Below, in pieces: positions 1 to 7,626 of a stretch of 63,196 bases of DNA. The notes under the pieces were generated by a model. The model had not been told where the DNA came from, ran no database searches, and saw only the letters and a list, made by a program, of their open reading frames with translations. This DNA comes from a virus. The DNA is taken from the IMG/VR virus record IMGVR_UViG_3300046171_000106, positions 1-63,196 of that record, one strand, 5' to 3'. Position numbers and translations under genes: made by a program. How positions within the stretch are numbered: position 1 is the stretch's first letter; the number at the start of each line of letters is the position of its first letter.

Positions 1-188
1 GCATTTCTATCCATCCATCCCACACCAGATTTACGAGTTTTATGTTCTTCAAATCCATCATCACCACCACCAATTTGTCCAAAACTTAATTCAGATTTTT
101 CTAAACCCAACTGTATAATTTCATTACATATATCTGGTGATATTGCACGAGACTGTATGATTAAAGGTTCTGGAAGAAATGAGGGCAT
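1..188 (-). CDS. 2OG-Fe(II) oxygenase, N-terminal part (runs off the left edge)
   Basis: About 62 residues are visible from ATG at 188 reading off the window. After a short lead (ISPDICNEIIQLG) comes HKTRKSGVGWMDR at the edge. This resembles the segment that precedes the jelly-roll core in prolyl-4-hydroxylase-like 2OG-Fe(II) oxygenases. The iron ligands (HxD...H) would lie outside the window, so the catalytic part is not seen. The start lies six bases after the uvsY stop, so it is probably co-transcribed with uvsY. No strong Shine-Dalgarno is visible. Oxygenases of this type are common auxiliary genes of marine T4-like phages; the substrate is unknown. Confidence 0.55.
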   Translation of the reverse strand, partial: MPSFLPEPLIIQSRAISPDICNEIIQLGLEKSELSFGQIGGGDDGFEEHKTRKSGVGWMDRN

Positions 189-194
189 AATGTA

Positions 195-644
195 TTAACC
201 AGCTGGGTTAGTAAATTTTAACCAATCAATTGCATTCTTTATTGATTGATGTCTCCATGTGATAATATTTAGTATCTCTTTCAAAGCATCTACACACTCT
301 GTAAGATATTCGACTTTTAGTTTCATATCAGACAAATCTTTATCTGCATTGAAGTAATAACTATAATCAGACTTTAAAGGTTTGTTGTACCCATCAAATG
401 GGTCGTAAGACCACCCTAAGTCATCTATTTCCTCTTTAGATAACTTATCAGTGTACCACATCCACTTAGTCTTTAAAAGTTGATTATACTTGACCTCATA
501 CGATTTAAGAGATAGTCTCTTTTCGTTTAGGAGTTCTAGATATTTTGCATGTAGAGAGGGTGTCTGTAAAGATGCCTTATCTAAATCGATTTGGTCGATT
601 ACAGAATCTTCCTTCCACATAGATTGTATTTGTTCTAATGTCAT
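195..644 (-). CDS. uvsY: UvsY recombination mediator
   Basis: 149 residues, close to the 137 of T4 UvsY. The N-terminal helix pattern (LEQIQSMWKEDSVID), the central tyrosine/lysine region and the NADKDLSDMKLKVEYL segment near residue 100 follow UvsY, where ADKDVLK occupies the same place. UvsY loads UvsX recombinase onto gp32-coated single-stranded DNA. It lies between the tail-tube paralogue and the partial oxygenase, as in other marine T4-like phages. It has its own sigma70-like promoter just upstream and no Shine-Dalgarno. Identification rests on recalled family pattern, not on an alignment. Confidence 0.82.
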   Translation of the reverse strand: MTLEQIQSMWKEDSVIDQIDLDKASLQTPSLHAKYLELLNEKRLSLKSYEVKYNQLLKTKWMWYTDKLSKEEIDDLGWSYDPFDGYNKPLKSDYSYYFNADKDLSDMKLKVEYLTECVDALKEILNIITWRHQSIKNAIDWLKFTNPAG

Positions 645-650
645 ACTATA

Positions 651-678
651 ATTATACCATTAAACTGGTATTTGTCCA
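651..678 (-). promoter_or_regulatory. Sigma70-like promoter of uvsY
   Basis: On the minus strand TGGACA (678..673), a 16-base spacer and a perfect TATAAT (656..651). The uvsY ATG begins 7 bases after the -10 box, so the expected start site falls on or beside the A of the ATG. The promoter lies in the short gap after the tail-tube paralogue stop at 685. Confidence 0.6.
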
Positions 679-684
679 CTTATT

Positions 685-1266
685 TTATGATGTGGATGCT
701 ATTTCAAAGTTTGTAAATTGGAAAGATGCAGTACAAGTTACATATGATAAACCACCTGCTACAGTAGTATCCATTGTAATTTCACCTAACGATGTAGGAA
801 ATGCACCTTCTATTCTTATATATCTATTGGGATTATTTGCAGCTGTAGTCACTACGATTGTCATATCTGAATACAATGCATCGTAATCACCACTACCATC
901 ATATGGTAAATCTGCTCTTCTATTTGCACCTACAAGACTTCTAAACTTCTCTGGGTCTGTAGAACTAGTAAGTTGAGACATCCATGTGTATAACTCAGTC
1001 CAGTTTTCCATATTTTCATCAACAATAAAAGTAACAGTTATTTCACCTAGATTAAGTTTATCGCCAGGAATTTTTACATTTAAACCCAGATTAGTAGGTT
1101 GTTGTATCTCTGCAACAGCTACAGATGGTACATTAACACCAGTTGAAAAGTATTTTGTATTAGGTAGTTTTTTAACTAATAGTTCAAATTGAGTTGGTGC
1201 AAGATAAGATAAATTATCTGGAAGATTACCAGCCCACGATGCAGTTGTTATTTGTCTATTTGTCAT
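685..1266 (-). CDS. Tail-tube (gp19/gp54 fold) paralogue
   Basis: 193 residues. The opening YLAPTQFELLVKKLPNTKYF followed by PSVAVAEIQQPT, GDKLNLGEITVTFIVDE and NWTELYTWM is the pattern of the tail-tube-like virion proteins of marine T4 phages. These share the gp19 fold: N-terminal strands, a GDxLxxGExTVTFxVDE strand pair, then a helix. A second copy (gp19 proper) is at 7119-7616 and a gp54-like copy at 55731-56342. The role could be a tube-terminus or neck protein; which one cannot be decided here. The late promoter TATAAATA is five bases before the ATG and there is no Shine-Dalgarno. Confidence 0.7.
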   Translation of the reverse strand: MTNRQITTASWAGNLPDNLSYLAPTQFELLVKKLPNTKYFSTGVNVPSVAVAEIQQPTNLGLNVKIPGDKLNLGEITVTFIVDENMENWTELYTWMSQLTSSTDPEKFRSLVGANRRADLPYDGSGDYDALYSDMTIVVTTAANNPNRYIRIEGAFPTSLGEITMDTTVAGGLSYVTCTASFQFTNFEIASTS

Positions 1267-1271
1267 ACTAG

Positions 1272-1279
1272 TATTTATA
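1272..1279 (-). promoter_or_regulatory. T4-type late promoter, leaderless spacing
   Basis: Perfect TATAAATA on the minus strand, then CTAGT, then ATG of the tail-tube paralogue at 1266. T4 late boxes are centred near -10, so +1 should be the A of the ATG. Confidence 0.7.
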
Positions 1280-1280
1280 C

Positions 1281-1308
1281 AAATAAGAAAGGGAGTTTTG
1301 ACACTCCC
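1281..1308 (-). terminator. Intrinsic terminator after the 54-aa gene
   Basis: Stem GGGAGT (1291-1296) pairs with ACTCCC (1303-1308) around a six-base loop. On the minus strand it is followed by TTTCTTATTT. It lies between the stop of the small gene (1319) and the next late promoter (1279). Confidence 0.6.
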
Positions 1309-1318
1309 CTTCCATTAA

Positions 1319-1483
1319 TTATGCAACATGTCTAGTTCCACGATAGATTCCTTCTTTAGAACCTTTCGAAGATACTGACTTGATTGCATCATGTTTGACA
1401 CCTCTGTAAATTCCAGATTGAGGTTTTGATTTCTCAATATGTAAATTTTCTTTGGTGACTTTGATACCTCTATAAGTAGTCAT
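1319..1483 (-). CDS. 54-aa basic protein with three YRG repeats
   Basis: ATG at 1483, TAA at 1319-1321. GGAGG stands five bases before the ATG and TATAAATA (1508-1501) 17 bases before it. The protein has three related segments: TYRGIKV near the N-terminus, GIYRGVKHDA in the middle and GIYRGTRHVA at the C-terminus, linked by lysine/serine-rich spacers. The YRG(V/I/T)x(H/Y) motif resembles the short motif of cyanobacterial and phage DUF4278 proteins; that resemblance is only suggestive. With its own late promoter, ribosome site and terminator it is a complete one-gene unit between gp23 and the tail-tube paralogue. That points to a late product, perhaps a minor virion or DNA/RNA-binding protein. 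Function unknown. Confidence 0.75.
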   Translation of the reverse strand: MTTYRGIKVTKENLHIEKSKPQSGIYRGVKHDAIKSVSSKGSKEGIYRGTRHVA

Positions 1484-1500
1484 CACTGCCTCCAGTTTTC

Positions 1501-1508
1501 TATTTATA
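1501..1508 (-). promoter_or_regulatory. T4-type late promoter of the 54-aa gene
   Basis: Perfect TATAAATA on the minus strand, 17 bases before the ATG at 1483, leaving room for a short leader that contains GGAGG. Confidence 0.7.
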
Positions 1509-1513
1509 ACAAT

Positions 1514-1542
1514 AAAAAAAGGGACTCCGAAGAGTCCCTTTT
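1514..1542 (-). terminator. Strong intrinsic terminator of gp23
   Basis: Minus-strand hairpin GGGACTC-TTCG-GAGTCCC (1521-1538), extended by A-T pairs and followed by seven T. The loop is C(UUCG)G, an unusually stable tetraloop. It sits just after the restored gp23 stop (1565). Confidence 0.85.
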
Positions 1543-1564
1543 AGAAAAGTCTACGACTTTAGGT

Positions 1565-2880
1565 TTATAGAATATTTTCTACTTCAACCTTTCTGTAGTA
1601 GAAGTTTGAACCAGCTGAAGCTAGACCATCACTAGGAGCGCTTCCACGAATGGGTTAGATATCATTCCATATCTTGTTTTAAAACCAATCTTAGGTTGGA
1701 AAGAGTTTTCACCAATTGCACGAACCATTTGTAATGGAACATATGGGCAATAGAAAACACCAGCGTCATATGGGTTTGAACCTCTATAACCGACTGTCAT
1801 GTAACCTTCGTTGTTGTGACCACTTACTGGGTCAAGAGTGTAATATGGGTCAATGTACACTTTGTACTTACCATTTAGAACACCAACAAAAGTGTTACCA
1901 GCATCGTCAACTGTTAATTCAGTGTTAAGTGCTGGAGCATAGTCAAGCATTCCTGCCATTGACAATGCAGAAGCTACATCAGAAGAACAAAGGATAAAGT
2001 TACCTTTTCCTCTTCTTGACTCTCTTGCGATTACATTAGCATCTCTCTCAATTTGGAAAAGCATGCCTTTGAACTTCTCAACTGACCATCTACCAGATGA
2101 ATCAACATCTAGGTCGAATCTACCTGCGTTAGCAACACCAGTTTGAGCACCAGCTTTTGCTTGCAAGTTAACAGTTCTTACAACTTCTCTGTTGATTTCA
2201 GCTAAGATTTCAGCAGATAAGATATTTGCAAGTTCTGTTTCAGCGTCAAGACCATGAATTGCTTTAAGGTCTTGTGCAAGTTCGATTGTGTATTCAGCTT
2301 TAAGAGCTCTAGACTTAGCAGTAACAGTTGCTTTCTCAATTGTGAAAGCCATAGATGCAAATGCGTTTGACGCACTGTCACCTTTTGCTTCTGCCGCACC
2401 AGTAGTCATACCAGTACCAGTTGCATAAGCAGCTGCATCACCGAATGGGTCTGTACCTGCTTGGGCTCCTGCTCCAGAGAAATCTGAATCAGCTTCGTTA
2501 AATAATGCTTCTGACATTGCAAGTCTTGAAGTATTATCGTTATATCTAGCCTTCATACAGAATACTAATCCTGTAGGGCCAGTCATTGGTTGCACACCAC
2601 AGATGTCGTATGCGATTAGGTTTGGAAGAGACCTACGAACTAAAGAAATTAGAATAGGATTCCAGTTGTCTACACCTGTTCCACCAACAGCGCCACCAGC
2701 GTTGTTGATTGGTGCATCCTCAGTTAATCCTTGGATTCCATTTTCTTCGTTAAAGGCTCTTTCTTGGTTCTCAAGAACCACAGAAGTTACAGCTTTTTTG
2801 TATGGGTCAGTGATTTCTGGTAAATCTGGATGACTCAATACTGGCTGCCACTTCTCTTGTAAAGTTTCTGACATAAACAT
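1565..2880 (-). CDS. gp23: Major capsid protein gp23 (frameshifted near the C-terminus)
   Basis: The uninterrupted frame runs 2880 to 1621 (419 aa) and ends abnormally after ISNPFVE. The expected tail (SAGSNFYYRKVEVEN) continues one frame over to TAA at 1565-1567, so one base is missing around 1639-1641. gp23 forms the hexamers of the T4-like head. The N-terminus carries a probable gp21 cleavage site, LTE at residues 52-54, comparable to T4 E65. The start is ATG 2880 (MFMSETLQ) or the third codon (MSETLQ, 2874). GGGGATAC precedes both at usable distance. It lies directly after the scaffold gene and before a strong terminator, as expected for the most expressed late gene. Confidence 0.93.
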
Positions 2881-2928
2881 TTTATGTATCCCCTTAATTT
2901 TTAAAAAGTGTTAATATTTAAAATTGAC

Positions 2929-4011
2929 CTATCTATATTTGTTAGGGTCAACTTTTCCTAATGCGGCAGAATATGCAGCCATACTTGGGTCAAGGTTTAC
3001 CTTGGTCGAAGTATTTTCATCGCTATCACTAACCACTTCCTCATCTAACTGTAAAGTCTCTTTAGAGTCATTAAAGTAAGATTCCTTAATTGTTTTAACA
3101 TTAGACTCAAAATTTTCATCTTGGTCGATGTCTTCAATTAACTTTGTAAGTTTCTCGACTTCACTTTCAGTGAGGTCTTTAGAAACCTGTCCAACCACTT
3201 GTGTTCTAACAAGTTCATCTCTTTCTTGAGATAAATCGATGTTTTTAGAAACTTCTTCATTTAGTTTAGCTTCTACTTCTTCGATTTTACTTGCAAGTTC
3301 GTCAACAACATCTAATTTGTCGTCTGGAACTTCAACATAATGGTCTTCAAATAATGATTTAAGTCCTTGTATAAAGTTTTCTGTTAACTCAGACTTAAGT
3401 CCTCTTTCGATTGCAAGTTCGTTATCTTTTACCCACTCTTCTGCAACATAACCTAAGAATGAATCAACTTTATTAACTAATTCTTCTTTGATTTCGTTAG
3501 ATACTTCAACAACTTCGTCTCTCTTTTGAGATTCTAGGTCTTCTTTGATTTCACTAACTTTTGCAGATACAGCTGCTTGGAAAACTGTTCTTGCTTTTGA
3601 TTTGAATTCTTCTGAAAGGTCTTCACCACCAACTAGAGCATCGATGTCGTCTGACATATCGTAAGATTCTGATTTTTCATCTTCGTCTTCGTCTTCGTCT
3701 TCGTCATCTTTTTTGGATGCCATCTTCATAGATGCTTCATCCATCTCTTCTTCGTCTTCATCTTCTTCATCATCTTTTTTAGATGTTTCTAAGATTGCAG
3801 CTAAAGATTCTTTCACAACTTCTTCGTCCTCTGATTTGAAATGTTCAGCAATTTTCTTTAGAAGGTCAGCCTTTGTTGACTCAGATTTTTCATCTTCATC
3901 TTCATCGTCTTCATCTTCGTCATCTTTCTTCATCATTTCATTGACTAAGGACTGGATGTCTTCCTTTTCAAAACCTTTGAGTTCCTCGATAATTTTCCTA
4001 AGAGCTTCCAT
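2929..4011 (-). CDS. gp22: Prohead core scaffold gp22, C-terminal fragment
   Basis: 360 residues, very acidic, with several DEDED runs (about residues 30-45, 80-95 and 100-115) and long heptad-like Glu/Lys helices. This is the composition of T4 gp22, the scaffold removed by gp21 proteolysis. Translation of the bases between 4011 and the 78-aa frame upstream continues without a stop (SYKEDTDSEEEVVVEDL), so the ATG at 4011 is internal. The true gene starts at 4265 and is broken by a missing A at 4111-4121. The intact product would be about 445 aa. It lies between gp21 and gp23 as in T4. Confidence 0.85.
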   Translation of the reverse strand: MEALRKIIEELKGFEKEDIQSLVNEMMKKDDEDEDDEDEDEKSESTKADLLKKIAEHFKSEDEEVVKESLAAILETSKKDDEEDEDEEEMDEASMKMASKKDDEDEDEDEDEKSESYDMSDDIDALVGGEDLSEEFKSKARTVFQAAVSAKVSEIKEDLESQKRDEVVEVSNEIKEELVNKVDSFLGYVAEEWVKDNELAIERGLKSELTENFIQGLKSLFEDHYVEVPDDKLDVVDELASKIEEVEAKLNEEVSKNIDLSQERDELVRTQVVGQVSKDLTESEVEKLTKLIEDIDQDENFESNVKTIKESYFNDSKETLQLDEEVVSDSDENTSTKVNLDPSMAAYSAALGKVDPNKYR

Positions 4012-4028
4012 CTTAGTTAAATCTTCAA

Positions 4029-4265
4029 CTACGACTTCCTCTTCACTATCTGTATCTTCTTTATAAGAAGCTGATAATTTCTGAGGTGCATCTTTCTTAT
4101 CTTGGTCACCTTTTCTTTTTTACTAGGTTTAGTAGCATCACCTGCTTTATCAACAGATGCAAGAGAAGACTTCTCTGGGTCTTTTTCTGGAGTAACAACA
4201 CCCTTATTAGCAACAGGAGCTGACGCTTCCATTACTTCGTCTTGATTTTTAATTTCATCTGACAT
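4029..4265 (-). CDS. gp22: Prohead core scaffold gp22, N-terminal fragment
   Basis: The frame opens at ATG 4265 (MSDEIKNQDEVMEA) with GGGGAT upstream and a late promoter at 4339-4332. The first 45 or so residues (to KPSKKE) look genuine. The remainder to 4029 is lysine-rich nonsense produced by a frame change inside AAAAAAGAAAAGG (4109-4121, minus strand). A -1 change there, or one added A, joins it to the acidic scaffold frame. A tandem AAA AAA codon pair makes programmed slippage conceivable. Sequencing error in an A run is more likely, given similar lesions elsewhere. Confidence 0.7.
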   Translation of the reverse strand: MSDEIKNQDEVMEASAPVANKGVVTPEKDPEKSSLASVDKAGDATKPSKKEKVTKIRKMHLRNYQLLIKKIQIVKRKS

Positions 4266-4331
4266 GTGTTTATCCCCTATGTAAATTTCTATAATTACAA
4301 ATTAAGAACGAATTATTTGTTCTTTACTATG

Positions 4332-4339
4332 TATTTATA
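4332..4339 (-). promoter_or_regulatory. T4-type late promoter upstream of gp22-gp23
   Basis: Perfect TATAAATA on the minus strand just after the gp21 stop, 66 bases before the gp22 ATG. Confidence 0.65.
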
Positions 4340-4343
4340 ACTT

Positions 4344-4994
4344 TTATAGTTTAGAGAAGAAACTTTTCATAATTTCTAATTTCTTCTCATCCAATTGGCG
4401 CTGTTTGGTTTGTCGAATCTGGTCTTTCCATGATTCAATCTCTACGGCTTTAATTACACCGCTTTCATTTATCCACTCAACACCTTCCATAATACCATCT
4501 ACAAAAGCATCTGGTGCAGAAGGGTCTGCCACGATATCAGCTGCAGTTGCAAGCATGAAATCTTTCTGGACATATTGTGCATCGTTTTTCTGGGCTACTG
4601 ACCCCATACCCCTACTGGACACGCCTAGTTTAGCACCATCATTCAACAGTCCTTTAACTATATTACCCATTGGAGTATTCATTATTTTTGCCTTACCGAC
4701 AAAATTGTTACCATCTTTCTCTAAAGAAGTAATCAAATGACTAACTCTTTCTAAATTGATGGTAGGGCCTTCTGGATGACCCAGTTCCCCATATGCACGA
4801 TTCTTCTTAATGAATTCTTTATTGTATCGATTTACCTCATTTTCCATGATATCCATTGGGTAAACACGACCATTTCTGTTTTTTAAATTTGTTTGAAGAA
4901 AAACACCTTCAATGAAAGTATCCTTACCACCATTTTTATTAACCTCAGTAATAAGATTTACTTCTTCTGATTGTTGTTCTGAAATTAAAAACAT
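4344..4994 (-). CDS. gp21: Prohead core protease gp21
   Basis: 216 residues, matching T4 gp21 (212). The herpesvirus-assemblin-like serine protease pattern is clear: NRNGRVYP near residue 40, GELGHPE with the catalytic histidine at about 73, and GVSSRGMG with the nucleophilic serine at about 126-127. It matures the prohead by cleaving scaffold and gp23 after (L/I)xE. It lies between gp68-like and gp22 as in T4. GGAGAAG precedes the ATG. Confidence 0.93.
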   Translation of the reverse strand: MFLISEQQSEEVNLITEVNKNGGKDTFIEGVFLQTNLKNRNGRVYPMDIMENEVNRYNKEFIKKNRAYGELGHPEGPTINLERVSHLITSLEKDGNNFVGKAKIMNTPMGNIVKGLLNDGAKLGVSSRGMGSVAQKNDAQYVQKDFMLATAADIVADPSAPDAFVDGIMEGVEWINESGVIKAVEIESWKDQIRQTKQRQLDEKKLEIMKSFFSKL

Positions 4995-5002
4995 GTCTTC
5001 TC

Positions 5003-5374
5003 CTATTTTATAGTTGCAATCTTTTCTGCAACATCGTTGTAGGTTTGATTACCTTTCAAACCATTCGAGAACCCAAGAGTATCTTCTATCTTCGGTTCAT
5101 CTAAAACTTCTTCTATAAAATCACTAAGGTCTTCTCCTAATAATTTTATTAACTCTTTTGCATTCTTCCTTGCTAACTTTTCATTATTGTAAACTGCAAG
5201 TTCTTGCCCATCTACATAAACTTTATATTTATTAGATTTTTTTGCAATAACGATAGGTACTTTCTTTCCTTTTGCACCTTTTTCCATGTAGGAATCTACC
5301 TCTTGTTCACCACGAGGTAATTTGAATTTTTTCACTTCATCTAATGATTGAACTAATTCTTTAAATTTCTTCAT
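5003..5374 (-). CDS. Prohead core protein, gp68-like by position
   Basis: 123 residues, lysine-rich at the N-terminus (KKFKELVQSLDEVKKFKLPRG) with an acidic C-terminal half. The middle (VPIVIAKKSNKYKVYVDGQ) predicts beta strands. It occupies the slot of T4 gene 68 between gp67 and gp21 and overlaps the gp67 frame by 14 bases, indicating translational coupling. Sequence similarity to T4 gp68 is not obvious by eye, so the name is positional. Its charge pattern suits an internal core protein. Confidence 0.6.
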   Translation of the reverse strand: MKKFKELVQSLDEVKKFKLPRGEQEVDSYMEKGAKGKKVPIVIAKKSNKYKVYVDGQELAVYNNEKLARKNAKELIKLLGEDLSDFIEEVLDEPKIEDTLGFSNGLKGNQTYNDVAEKIATIK

Positions 5375-5543
5375 TTGCTGGTTGTTCCTGTTTGTTTAAC
5401 CAATCCAGTTGAACATCCAATCTTTTAGTATCGATTGCTTCTTTTTGTTTATCAACCATAGCTGCACTAAAAGCGTTAGATGCACTAACATTATCACCTG
5501 CTTCAATTGAATCTATTACTTTTTTAACATCTTCTCTTGCCAT
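5361..5543 (-). CDS. gp67: Prohead core protein gp67
   Basis: 60 residues. The helix VIDSIEAGDNVSASNAFSAA followed by MVDKQKEAIDTKRLDVQ parallels T4 gp67 (IEAIKSNDLVAARKLFAEAM... IDLIKEEKIAIA). The acidic C-terminal tail of T4 gp67 is much reduced here. It lies directly after the portal gene, 13 bases away, as in T4. gp67 is an internal scaffold-core component cleaved by gp21. Confidence 0.75.
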   Translation of the reverse strand: MAREDVKKVIDSIEAGDNVSASNAFSAAMVDKQKEAIDTKRLDVQLDWLNKQEQPANEEI

Positions 5544-5556
5544 AATATTTTACCTC

Positions 5557-7083
5557 TTACATGTCAAAGGAGTCCTCTCCTTCCCCATCTTCGTTATTTT
5601 TTTCGTCTTCGATTTGTCCATCAATCATTTCTATTTCTTCTTCGGATTGTCTAAGAACATTCTTTCTAATCCATTGTTGAGAATAGTATTTACCAACAAA
5701 CTCATCCAACTCCCTTAATGAAGTTACCCTTTCTCTTAAGATTTCGGCATCCTTCATTTCTACAAAATGAGAATCTTTTTGATAATCGAACCTAATGTTC
5801 TCTTTCTCAAGTTCCCATTCTTCAATTGGCATAATTCCTTTCAGTGCCAACTGAGTTCGTAATATATCCATAAACATACTACTAAACTTCATTCTGAGTC
5901 TATCTACAAATCGTGAGAACTTAACCTCATCTCTTGATATCTCAGTTGTCCTACCTAAAGAGAAACCACTTTCAGTTTCTAACCTAGAGATAGGTACATT
6001 TAAACTTCGGAACAGTTTTCTTTGGAAGTATATAATATCTTCTATTTCACCTAGGTTCTGACCGCCAGGCAAGGTGGTAATCTCTGTTCCTCTTCCACCT
6101 TCTCTTCTTGGTAACCAGAAATCTTCCAACATACTCATATGTTTTCTATCATCTCTGACTTCACCTGTATCTGCATTGTAGACTAGTTTATTCTTATATC
6201 TAGTCATAGTATCTGCAAGATACTGTTCTGCTTTTGCCTTCGGAAGATTACCTACATCAATGTAGAATATTCTTCTTTCTGGAGCTCTTGATATTCTGTA
6301 AATAACAAGTGCATCTTCCATCATTCTTAATTGGTTAGCTGCTTTCAATCCTTTGTGCATATAACCGATGATGTTTCGTCTGTTTGCATCCATCATTCCA
6401 GAGGTAGTGTAAACAACTGCATCTGGTGATATCATAAGGGTCTGACCACCCTGTCCACCATAGGACTGGTTTTTCTCAAAACCACTTTGATTATAAGTGT
6501 AGAACTCTTTTACTTTGTCTACAATTTCTACACCATTCTTATCTTTTTTCTTACTAACTTCTCTGACCTTTTTCATTTGAAGAGGGTCAATCATTCTTAA
6601 CCCAACGATACCTTTTTTAGGACTCTTTGGGTCGACTAGTAAGTGGAAGTACATTCTTCCATCTACATACCACTTTCTGAATATTTCAGAAGAGGTCTGG
6701 TTGAATCTCAAAAGTCGTAAGACCTCTGAGAATTCATCCCTAACCTTGGATTTAATTGAATCTGAAAGTTTAGTTGCATCTAGATTGATACCAACCTGTG
6801 CATCTAAATCATTAGAAGAAATTGCTTCTTGAACGATATCGTCAATTGCCATATCAACCTCTGGTATCAATGACATTGTTCGGTATCTTAGAATCAAGTC
6901 TTGTTCAGACTTAATTCCACCTTCCATGTCTACGAATGTCCCTTGGGCCATTCCGCCACCTATTGCATAACCACCTTGCCCAACTTCTAAAACTTGAGCT
7001 CCATCGTCATTAATAGGAGCAACAAAGGATGGTGCTAGTTCCTCTGCGTCTTTCCTCTTTATTTCAAATCCAAATATTTCCAT
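5557..7083 (-). CDS. gp20: Portal vertex protein gp20
   Basis: 508 residues, the usual size for gp20 (524 in T4). Recognisable family segments are RYRTMSLIPEVDMAIDDIVQEA near residue 65, VVYTTSGMMD and GYMHKGLKAANQLRMMEDA near residues 225-260, APERRIFYIDVGNLPK, and FSLGRTTEISRDE with FVDRLRMKF. It forms the dodecameric DNA gateway at the head vertex. The C-terminus is acidic. A late promoter sits six bases before the ATG with no Shine-Dalgarno. Confidence 0.96.
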   Translation of the reverse strand: MEIFGFEIKRKDAEELAPSFVAPINDDGAQVLEVGQGGYAIGGGMAQGTFVDMEGGIKSEQDLILRYRTMSLIPEVDMAIDDIVQEAISSNDLDAQVGINLDATKLSDSIKSKVRDEFSEVLRLLRFNQTSSEIFRKWYVDGRMYFHLLVDPKSPKKGIVGLRMIDPLQMKKVREVSKKKDKNGVEIVDKVKEFYTYNQSGFEKNQSYGGQGGQTLMISPDAVVYTTSGMMDANRRNIIGYMHKGLKAANQLRMMEDALVIYRISRAPERRIFYIDVGNLPKAKAEQYLADTMTRYKNKLVYNADTGEVRDDRKHMSMLEDFWLPRREGGRGTEITTLPGGQNLGEIEDIIYFQRKLFRSLNVPISRLETESGFSLGRTTEISRDEVKFSRFVDRLRMKFSSMFMDILRTQLALKGIMPIEEWELEKENIRFDYQKDSHFVEMKDAEILRERVTSLRELDEFVGKYYSQQWIRKNVLRQSEEEIEMIDGQIEDEKNNEDGEGEDSFDM

Positions 7084-7089
7084 AATATA

Positions 7090-7097
7090 TATTTATA
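7090..7097 (-). promoter_or_regulatory. T4-type late promoter of gp20, leaderless spacing
   Basis: Perfect TATAAATA on the minus strand, then TATATT, then the gp20 ATG. No Shine-Dalgarno is present in the preceding bases. Confidence 0.7.
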
Positions 7098-7118
7098 ACA
7101 CTAAAGAAGGAACTCTAA

Positions 7119-7616
7119 TTAAAGAGTTCTTTCCCAGTGTGAATAACTGAATGTTACATCAAAAGTCTGTATTTCATCAGAAGTATCGTATGATAAATCA
7201 ATTTGTGCAAGTGTTTGAGGGTACATATTGTACAACTCATATGTTGCAATGATACTATCGTCTCGATTCAACTGTGATATAGTAGCTCTTGAAGCTAGAT
7301 ATTCTAGGTCTGTTGCACCAACACCACTATCTAACTCTTGTATGCTTTCCATCCATTGTTCACATGCTGTTCTAGCAGTGAAGTTTACATCGTTAATTAC
7401 TGTAACTGTCCAATCTTCGAAAGTTCTATCCCCAGCTATTTTGAGTTTATGTCCTCTAAATGGGACTTCAACTACTGGAAGGGTAGAGCCAGGAATTGCG
7501 GCAGTCTTGCACATAAATTCTATGTTCTCACCCATTTGAGGAATGTAGACCTTGAACCTGTTGGAACGAACTCCACCAGCAATCAACTGTGACTTAAATT
7601 CATCTATAGTTGCCAT
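7119..7616 (-). CDS. gp19: Tail tube protein gp19
   Basis: 165 residues (T4 163). SNRFKVYIPQMGENIEF at residues 18-34, CKTAAIPGSTLPVVEVPFRG, GDRTFEDWTVTVINDVNF and the C-terminal DVTFSYSHWERT are diagnostic of gp19. Its hexamer rings build the inner tube for DNA passage. It follows the sheath gene gp18 by 10 bases. AAGGAG precedes the ATG. Confidence 0.95.
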   Translation of the reverse strand: MATIDEFKSQLIAGGVRSNRFKVYIPQMGENIEFMCKTAAIPGSTLPVVEVPFRGHKLKIAGDRTFEDWTVTVINDVNFTARTACEQWMESIQELDSGVGATDLEYLASRATISQLNRDDSIIATYELYNMYPQTLAQIDLSYDTSDEIQTFDVTFSYSHWERTL

Positions 7617-7626
7617 GTCTTACTCC

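Noticed and set aside
1621-2880. A naturally truncated gp23 ending EALLVMV
   Set aside because: The conserved YYRKV tail is present one frame over, so the end is an artefact of a missing base.
3713-4066. Serine-rich 117-aa plus-strand frame opposite gp22
   Set aside because: It is the antisense shadow of the Asp/Glu-rich scaffold codons. Similar serine/threonine-rich antisense frames occur opposite the fibre genes.
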